Origin: Cryptomeria japonica
Lineage: Eukaryota; Streptophyta; Pinopsida; Cupressales; Cupressaceae
Direction of reading: 5' to 3'
DNA: 64,000 nt
NCBI RefSeq assembly: GCF_030272615.1
Contig: NC_081406.1
Coordinates: 478,422,900-478,486,899 of the forward strand
Shown: positions 57,472 to 64,000 of the stretch, piece by piece
Numbering within the stretch: position 1 is the first letter of the stretch
How the letters are laid out: every line of letters starts with the position of its first letter
Translations under genes and position numbers: made by a program
The notes under the pieces: generated by a model
The model's database searches: none
Seen by the model: only the letters and a program-made list of their open reading frames with translations
Told to the model about the DNA's origin: nothing

Positions 57472-58929
57472 ATGGCTTCCTCATCTTCTATTCCAGAGTT
57501 TATTTCAAACCCTACCATTGTGGAAAATGTTAAACGCCCTAGACCCGTATTCAAGATTATCCCCAAGATTGCGAAACAAGATTATTCTATAGGAGCTTTT
57601 TCAAAAATTGCTAAGGGTGTAGCATTTGCAAAGGACCCTAGAATTTACATACATTGCAACATAGAAAACCTAGGGACTAAGGAGTTGAAGAAAATGTGTA
57701 ATGAGGTCATTTTTGAAAAAAATAGAGTACTCAAACCTGAATATAAGATTGTGGAAAATCTAGGTTTTGTAGAGATTCTGAACATTCCTGAATTTCCTAA
57801 GGAATTTGTTAGACTTGTATTGAGCAGAGTCCATGGAGAATTCATATGGTTAGAATCAGTTTCCAAAATAACCAGGGAAGTAATTAAGGCAATTACTGGT
57901 TTACCTTCAACCGATAGTAGGCCTGATAAAACCAAGAACATTCCTAACAAAGGAGTTATGGATTTAACTAGAGAAACATCTGATAACAGGTCACTTAGAG
58001 TAAATGATGTTAAGGACATAAATTTAAGATATGTGACTATGGTACTAGGTTACAAAGCTACTCATGCAAATAGACTAAATTCTGTTTCTAGCCTGTGTAT
58101 TCATAGTGCATATGAGATGGTACACAATAATGCTAAGATTGATGCGTGTGAATGGATTAAAGATGAATTGATTGACAACCTGAAGAAGATTAAGGGTGAA
58201 AAGAAAGGTACTTTCCATTTTGGAAACCTTCTGGTATATCTGATGCTGTACTTTACCAAGGAGATACCTAGCATAGGTCACAAGGATTTTGGTTATGACA
58301 TCCCGATAGGAAAAAAGATACAAGATGCGTTCACCGGTATGGGCACTGACAATGTTAAGAACATTTCAGACTATTTCAAAACATTCCAATCTAAGATGAG
58401 AGAAAGAGAGAGACTACCACAAAGTATTGTTGATAAATATGACAAGGAAATCTACTTTGTTATTAAGAAAGTTGAAACTTGGATGGAAGCAGCAAGTCCT
58501 AGAACTATTTGGGTTACAAAGATGGGATATGAGGTAGACTTATCTATTTTTGAAACTTATGCTAAAGCTCTACTTGATGCACCAAGGGAGCCATTTGAGG
58601 AATTCTTTGGAAATGCAGAAACCATAGAGAGTAAAGTATCTATGCTAAAAAGGACTAAGAGAAGAGAAAAATTCATTAGAGATGCCTCTAAGAAGGTAAA
58701 GAAAATCAAAGAAAATTTCATGAACATCAGTGGTATATCAGCAAGTGAACTTGAAGGACTACAACCTGAAGCACATGTTTCACCAATTGTAACATCTTCA
58801 GACGCTGACAGTGGTAAGGTTGCTGAATTTAAAAGAGTAGAAAGGAAGAGAAAACCCTCACCGATACCCTCTCCTTCACCTAAGAAAACCAGGACACTAA
58901 GGAAGAAACAAAAGATAGTTAGGGAATGA
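57472..58929 (+). CDS. ORF2 of element C, open for 485 codons, unknown function (3' part lost to LINE2)
   Basis: MASSSSIPEFISNPTIVENV opens the frame at 57472, which then has no stop or shift to 58929. Blocks conserved with A, B and D: YIHCNIENLG, LSRVHGEFIWLESVSKITRE, RSLRVNDVKDINLRY, MVLGYKATHANRLNSVSSLC, KGTFHFGNLLVYLMLYFTKE, ETWMEAASPRTIWVTKMGYE. The end is basic and Pro/Ser-rich (RKRKPSPIPSPSPKKTR), nuclear-signal-like. In A the homologous protein continues about 600 residues further. Its openness, beside an ORF1 with five stops, is notable. No enzyme motif is visible; a mobile-domain-like scaffold is only a guess. Confidence 0.75.
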   Translation: MASSSSIPEFISNPTIVENVKRPRPVFKIIPKIAKQDYSIGAFSKIAKGVAFAKDPRIYIHCNIENLGTKELKKMCNEVIFEKNRVLKPEYKIVENLGFVEILNIPEFPKEFVRLVLSRVHGEFIWLESVSKITREVIKAITGLPSTDSRPDKTKNIPNKGVMDLTRETSDNRSLRVNDVKDINLRYVTMVLGYKATHANRLNSVSSLCIHSAYEMVHNNAKIDACEWIKDELIDNLKKIKGEKKGTFHFGNLLVYLMLYFTKEIPSIGHKDFGYDIPIGKKIQDAFTGMGTDNVKNISDYFKTFQSKMRERERLPQSIVDKYDKEIYFVIKKVETWMEAASPRTIWVTKMGYEVDLSIFETYAKALLDAPREPFEEFFGNAETIESKVSMLKRTKRREKFIRDASKKVKKIKENFMNISGISASELEGLQPEAHVSPIVTSSDADSGKVAEFKRVERKRKPSPIPSPSPKKTRTLRKKQKIVRE

Positions 58930-58935
58930 AACAAC

Positions 58936-60703
58936 ATGCAGCTGGGAGGAGTAGGAAGAGACAATGGGAGAATTCAAAATTCAAATTCTTTGAAAGGCAG
59001 GAACTCTAGTTCCAATGGTGGGAGTGGCCAGAATGAAGGAGCTGATCCTATGGGAGAGAAGGACAAGCCTCTAGACATTCCAAAGGCTATTGACATTCTG
59101 CAGACTGGTGGTACTCTGCCAGAGAAGAAAGTGAGTTCTGGGTTTTCGAGGGAGGGGTCCAGTGGGGGGGCCAACCCACGTGAAGAGACCTTGGAGAACG
59201 GAAAAGAATCTAGAAAATGGTCATCTCTTTTTGGAACAAAACCATCTAGTAAATCCTCTTTACCTCCTATCAAGAATATTTTCTGATCCAACCGGTGGAA
59301 AGTTCGCTATCTCTATCCCTAATCTGGTTCTGGATCATAATATAAATAGTATGTCGAACTCCCTGGTAGGCAAATTTATGGGTTCGCGTCCAAGCATTGA
59401 AGTTGTAAGGTCTTATGTCAAATGAAAATGGGCTTTGAAGGGTAATGTTGAAATCTTGGCTTTTCCTAAAGGCCTCCTATCTTTTACCTTCTCATGTTAA
59501 GAAGATAAATTAAGGATACTTTGTGGTAGTCCCTGGATGGTAGGAAAGACAACCTTGGTTCTTTGGAAATGGCATCCAAATGTGAACATGAATGACTCTC
59601 TTCTGGCACAAGTTCCAGTTTGGGTAAAGCTAGTAGGTCTGCCTCTTGAATATTGGGCAGGAAGCATCTTCTTAGGAATAGCAATCTTCTTTGGCGAACT
59701 CCTCTGTATAGACCCAACCACAACTTCAAAAAGGAGACTCACTCATGCTAGGTTTTGTGTAGGGATAGCCCATGATGCAGACATGCCAGAACATATAGAT
59801 ATAGTGTCAAAGTTGGGGACATAGAAACAACTAATAGAATATGAATCTATCTCCTTTGCCTACTTCCATTGCAAGAAAGTAGGTAACTGGGCAAAATCTT
59901 GTCCTATCAAGCCTAAAGGAGAGCTCAAGCAATCTAAACCCCCGGTTGAAAGTAAAAAGGTACCAGATAAAAAGGTATGGCAAGTTAAGAATTCAGAAAA
60001 TAAGGAAGCTAACTTTACTGACAACAACTATTTTGAACCCTTGGGGGAAAATAAGGAAGTTCTATCCTCAACCTCTATCTCCGATCCCCCAACCTAGGAA
60101 GTATTGAGAACCAAAGTTAACAACCCTGTGACAGAGCAGATCCGAATAGAGGAATTGAAAGAACAGATTGAATCTTCAAAAGACACAGTTGAAGTGGTCG
60201 TCACTGATACTTATGCTGATAAGGAAATGCAAAAGAAAGAGGAACAACCTGAGGAAGGGGAGATCTCTGGCTCCCAAGAAGAAGAGATTGACTCTTCCCC
60301 ACTAATGATAAGCTCTGAAATGCAAGAAGTCCAAAAATGTGCAATACTGGGTATGAACCTTTCAGACTCAGATTAAAACTCAAAACCAGTAAACAATGCT
60401 TCACATGATTCTAGATTCCCTAATTGGGGCAATGAAGATGAAATATCCAGAATCCTCAGTAATATGGAAGCGGTTATCGAGAAAGAAGCTGAATGGAAAA
60501 TACCAAAATATAGGAACAAGAAAGGATCCACTCCCTTGGCTTCTCAACTAAGGAAATCCAACAAAATAGCTCAAGTAGATATTGGGTATATCTCCTCTTA
60601 CCCAGGTTGACCTTCTAACCTTAAGATCAGAGACAAGGAGGCTAGTAAGAACATTGCAGATGGGACTCAGAAGACTCTTAAGGAGTTAGGAACCGATAAG
60701 TAA
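58936..60703 (+). pseudogene. LINE2 ORF1: DUF4283-like RNA-binding protein with zinc knuckle
   Basis: The first frame (58936-59286) is Ser/Gly-rich; a shift at a G7 run near 59165 moves to the frame used from 59162 to 60703. The DUF4283-type core (WALKGNVEILAFPKGLL, CGSPWMVGKTTLVLWKWHP, PVWVKLVGLPLEYW) is followed by a weak knuckle (FHCKKVGNWAKSCP, with Asn where His is expected) and an acidic tail. Stops occur near 59425, 59508, 59822 and 60097. The TAA at 60701-60703 is two bases before ORF2's ATG. Such proteins coat LINE RNA. Confidence 0.83.
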
Positions 60704-60705
60704 CT

Positions 60706-63700
60706 ATGATGATTATCTCTTGGAATATTAGGGGACTCAATAATCATCATAAAAATGATATCATTAGGAATATGATAAGGGATAGTAAACTTGATGTTTT
60801 TCTAATTCAAGAGACTAAAATGAGTAGATAAAAAGTTGAATCTTTGAAGTTTTTAAAAAATGGGAGTATTAGTGGTGGTAGCTCAGAAGGTGCTTTGGGA
60901 GGTATAGCTACCACTTGGAAGCTTAATAGTGTCAAAGGAAATGTTCTTATTCAAGAAAATAATTTCTCCTGCATTAGATTTGAGCATTTACAAGATGGAA
61001 CTTCATGGGTCCTCACCAACATTTATGCACCCAACACCTTGAAAGCTAGAAACTCCTTCTAGAAAAAACTTATAGAAACTAGGGACAACTTCAAGAATCT
61101 TAGTTGGCTGGTCATGGGAGACTTTAATACTCCTTTGAGAGAGGAGGAAATTTTTTTTGGAAGCCCCTCTCAGTTGGAAAGTAGGTTAGCCCTTATGTAC
61201 TTCATAAATACTCAGGCTCTCAATGATGAGGAGATACAGGGATGCAATTACACTTGGACTAATAGGAAAACTAGTAATGATCTTATCCAAGTCCGCCTTG
61301 ACAAGGCTCTTTTTTTTGATGAATGGTACAGACATTAGTTCTGCTCCCTGTCTGCCTACATCTGGGTTGGGTTAGATCATTTTCCCATCACCTTCATTCC
61401 TGACCCAATTAATAGAAGATGACATTTTCCTTTCAGATTTGAAAAAATGTGGACTCATCACCTTGACATCAATCGTAATATTCAGAAATGGTGGAGTATC
61501 CAAGTAGAGGGAACTGCTATGTACAGAGTTGTAAAGAAACTTAAAAGTGTCAAGGACAATATAAGACTCTGGAATAAATCCAACTTTGGGAACATTTTTG
61601 AGGCCAAAGGTAAAGTCTAGGATGACCTTAAGAAAATACATGACCAAATTCAAAAGGATGGTTTCATTACTATGTTTATAGCTAAAGAAAATGAGACCCT
61701 TAAAAAATACCACGAAATCATTGCTAAAGAGGAAACTTTTTGGAAGCAGAGATCAAGATGCATTTGGCTAAAGGAAGGAGATAGGAATACAAGATTTTTT
61801 TATATGTCGATGATCAAACATAAAGTGGCAAATAGGATTAAAAAATTGGTAGTGGACAATGGGGAAATGGTCAAGGAGGAAGAGATAAGGAATGAGGCTA
61901 AAAGGTACTTTTTGGAAATTCTGAGTAGGGATCACAGGTTGGATGCTGATGCTCAATCTTCTTTTCTTTAAAATATTCCTTGTCTCGTTGATGAGCAGAT
62001 GAATGCCTCCCTTTCTTCTATTCCTTTGATCTTGGAGATAAAAAATGCTATTTTTTCTTTTGATGTTAACAAAGCCCCTGGTCCAGATGGCTTCCCAATG
62101 TTCTTTTTTCAAGACTTCTGGGACATTGTAGGGAAAGATGTTTCCAACAAGGTCAAGGAATTTTTTGGGGCTAGAAGAATTTTGAAAGAAATTAATGGCA
62201 CTTTCATTGCACTCATTCCTAAAACCCAAGGTGCTGACTCCATGGACAAGTTCAGACCAATCAGTTTATGCAATTCTTTTTTTAAGATTATCTCCAAGGT
62301 TCTTACCACCAAAATCCTGACTGTCCTTCCTTCTCTGATTAATCGTAAGAAAAATGGTTTTGTCCCAGGAAGACAAATTCTCAACTCCATTATTATTGTC
62401 CATGATAATATTCATTCTCTTGTTAGGGCAAAGAAACAGGGTCTAATCCTCAAACTTGATCTCTTTGGAGCCTATGACCGAGTTGATTGGTCTTTTCTTG
62501 TGAAGGTTCTTGTGGCTTATGGTTTTTCCACCAAATGTGTTGACCCCTTCAGTCAACTTATTACCTCAACCTCTTTTGCTGTTCTTGTCAATGGTTCTCC
62601 TTCCCCCTTTTTCCAAGTGTTTAGAGGACTGAGGCAAGGGGATCCCATTTCCCCTATCCTCTTCATTATTATGGCTAAATGTTTTGGCAGGTGTATGGAA
62701 AACATGGTTATGCGAGGATCATTTAAGGGACTCCAACCTTCTTCAAATGAAATTATCTATTCTCACCAATAGTTTGTGGATGATACCATTGTCATGGGGG
62801 AGTCAAGTATTTTAGAAGATAGAACCCTGAAGGAAACTCTTTGTAAGTTTGCCTCTGTATCTGCTCAGCTCATTAATTGGGTCAAAAGCCAAGTTTTTTT
62901 CATCAATAATTCAGGGAGAAGACAACATAGAATCAGTAGAATCCTGGAATGTTGGATTGCTGATCTTCCTGCCACTTATCTTGGCCTCCGCTTGGGCATT
63001 GCACCTCATGATTCTTTTTGGAGCTATCTAGTGGACAAGTTTCATAAAAAGCTAGCTGGTTGGAAAGGAGCCCTTTTAAGTTAGGTTGGAAAGCTTCAAA
63101 TTCTTAAAGCTTCTCTTCAAAGCATACCTATCTATGTCGTAAGTCTTTTTAGAATTCCAGTCAAGTATGTTGATGCAATTGAGAAAATTCAAAGAAAATT
63201 TTTATGGTCAGGGGTTGAGGATAAGAAAAAAATGTCTCTTGTGGCTTGGGATCAGGTATGCAGACCAAAAAGTAAAGGTGGTCTAGGCCCAAGAAGAATC
63301 TGGATCTTAAATGAAGCTCTTCTATCTAAACAGGTTTGGAGAATGTTCCTCTCAGAGAGTGAATGGTGTAAAATCTAGTGAAGTAAGTACTCTCTTCCAT
63401 CCTCCTCTCTTTCATCTTTTATCAATTCTAAAATCAACATTAAGGGATCCCATATCTGGAATCATGCTTCTAAGTGTAGAGATAACATTGCTAAAGGGGT
63501 TACTTGGAAAGTAGGAAATGGTAGGAAAGTTAATTTTTGGGAAGAACCCTGGCTTTTTGATAAACCTTTGACTGACTTCCCAGAATGGGCCCCTTATGCC
63601 TCCTCTTGTATTAGAACTTTTGGTCCTTTAGTTGAAGGGTATTGGACTAGTAATAAATGGCAGAACATAGAAAGTATTCAACTAAGCCTTATCAAGCTCA

Positions 63701-64000
63701 AAAATCATCTGTCTTCGGCCTGGTTGAATAAAGAGGAAGACTCCCTCATTTGAAAATATGAACCCAAAGGTAATATCACTGTCTCTTGAATGTATGGTGT
63801 TCTCTCCCCTACCCCTTCTGATAATCCTTTTTGGTCTAAAGCCTGGTTAAAGGGTCTGACCCCCAAAATCAACTTTTTCTATTGGACTATTCTTCAAAAC
63901 AAAATCTTGACCTTAGATAACCTCAAGGGTGGAGGATTTTCCTTTCCTAATAGATGTGCTCTGTGTCTTAAGGAGGAAGAGTCAGTGGACCATCTAACTA
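60706..64000 (+). pseudogene. LINE2 ORF2: APE endonuclease, reverse transcriptase, zf-RVT
   Basis: A single frame from ATG 60706 to the window end has about a dozen stops and no shift. Endonuclease: ISWNIRGLNN, LIQETKMS, NIYAPN, VMGDFNTPL and LDHFPI (Ser of the SDH triad position changed to Leu). RT: NKAPGPDGFPMFFFQDFW, FRPISLCNSFFKIISKVL, NGFVPGRQILNSI, RGLRQGDPISPIL and FVDDTIVMG (about 62776), preceded by a TAG. zf-RVT begins RCALCLKEEESVDHL at the window edge. TAG after GALLS is Gln in LINE1 (GALLSQVGK). Confidence 0.9.

Larger units (their letters stand above)
55164..58929 (+). mobile_element. Pol-less LTR retrotransposon C (plus), interrupted by LINE2
   Basis: 5' LTR (55164-55991), primer site, ORF1 and the first 485 codons of ORF2 in plus orientation. 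LINE2 starts at or just after the end of this frame. The 3' half should lie beyond the LINE, off the window. It is related to A and B but clearly a different subfamily: the LTR is alignable only in blocks. Confidence 0.87.
58930..64000 (+). mobile_element. LINE2 (L1 type) with both ORFs, running off the window
   Basis: Plus-strand ORF1 (DUF4283-like plus knuckle) and ORF2 (endonuclease, RT, zf-RVT start) follow directly after the broken ORF2 of element C. The 5' edge lies between about 58920 and 58960 and cannot be fixed without the 3' target duplication. Unlike LINE1 it is not 5'-truncated in RT. Confidence 0.85.

Noticed and set aside
57472-58929. Element C ORF2 as an independent host gene
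   Set aside because: It lies in the same place after ORF1 and spacer as ORF2 of A, B and D, all inside LTR-bounded elements, so it belongs to the element.

Overview
The window is plant nuclear DNA made almost entirely of retrotransposons nested inside one another. I find no convincing host gene, tRNA, rRNA or CRISPR array. The evidence for a plant is a Tat/Ogre-type Ty3-gypsy element with a second (archaeal-type) RNase H, several Copia elements primed by initiator-Met tRNA, and L1-type LINEs with zf-RVT and RNase H domains. The depth of nesting and the ~20 kb gypsy element point to a large-genome seed plant. A gymnosperm is plausible, but the species is a guess.

Layout. (1) 1-20019: Ty3-gypsy Tat/Ogre-like element on the plus strand. 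Its 5' LTR is cut by the window start and its 3' LTR is 18560-20019. A pol-less LTR element (A, minus strand) at 11240-17204 interrupts the end of its integrase. (2) 20020-25190: degraded sequence with an LTR-like repeat (about 21659-24085) that carries a solo LTR (21896-23120). (3) 25191-35754: a Copia element (F, plus) with a solo LTR inside its 5' LTR, and a second pol-less element (D, minus, 27583-34966) inside gag. (4) 36119-51220: a Copia element (G, minus) split by a LINE (37985-48804, plus). That LINE is itself split by a third pol-less element (B, minus, 41356-47439). (5) 51221 to the window end: a Copia element (E, plus) inserted in G, a fourth pol-less element (C, plus, from 55164) inserted in E, and a second LINE (from about 58930, plus) inserted in C and running off the window.

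The most unusual content is the pol-less family A/B/C with its divergent relative D. Each copy has LTRs, a Met-tRNA primer site and a polypurine tract. Each encodes ORF1 (long coiled coil followed by four CCHC zinc knuckles) and a long ORF2 of about 1,000 codons with no recognised domain. None has protease, integrase or reverse transcriptase. Their ends and 3' non-coding modules closely match those of Copia G, which suggests they are moved in trans by a Copia of that type. A second unusual item is the first LINE: a 16-bp target duplication brackets a unit carrying an extra ORF downstream of RT-RNase H.

Nearly every gene is a pseudogene. Many premature stops are TAG or TGA where sibling copies or the family have Gln or Arg (CAG to TAG, CGA to TGA), as expected from deamination of methylated cytosine. 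The insertion order can be read directly: G, then LINE1, then B; G, then E, then C, then LINE2; F, then D; gypsy, then A.
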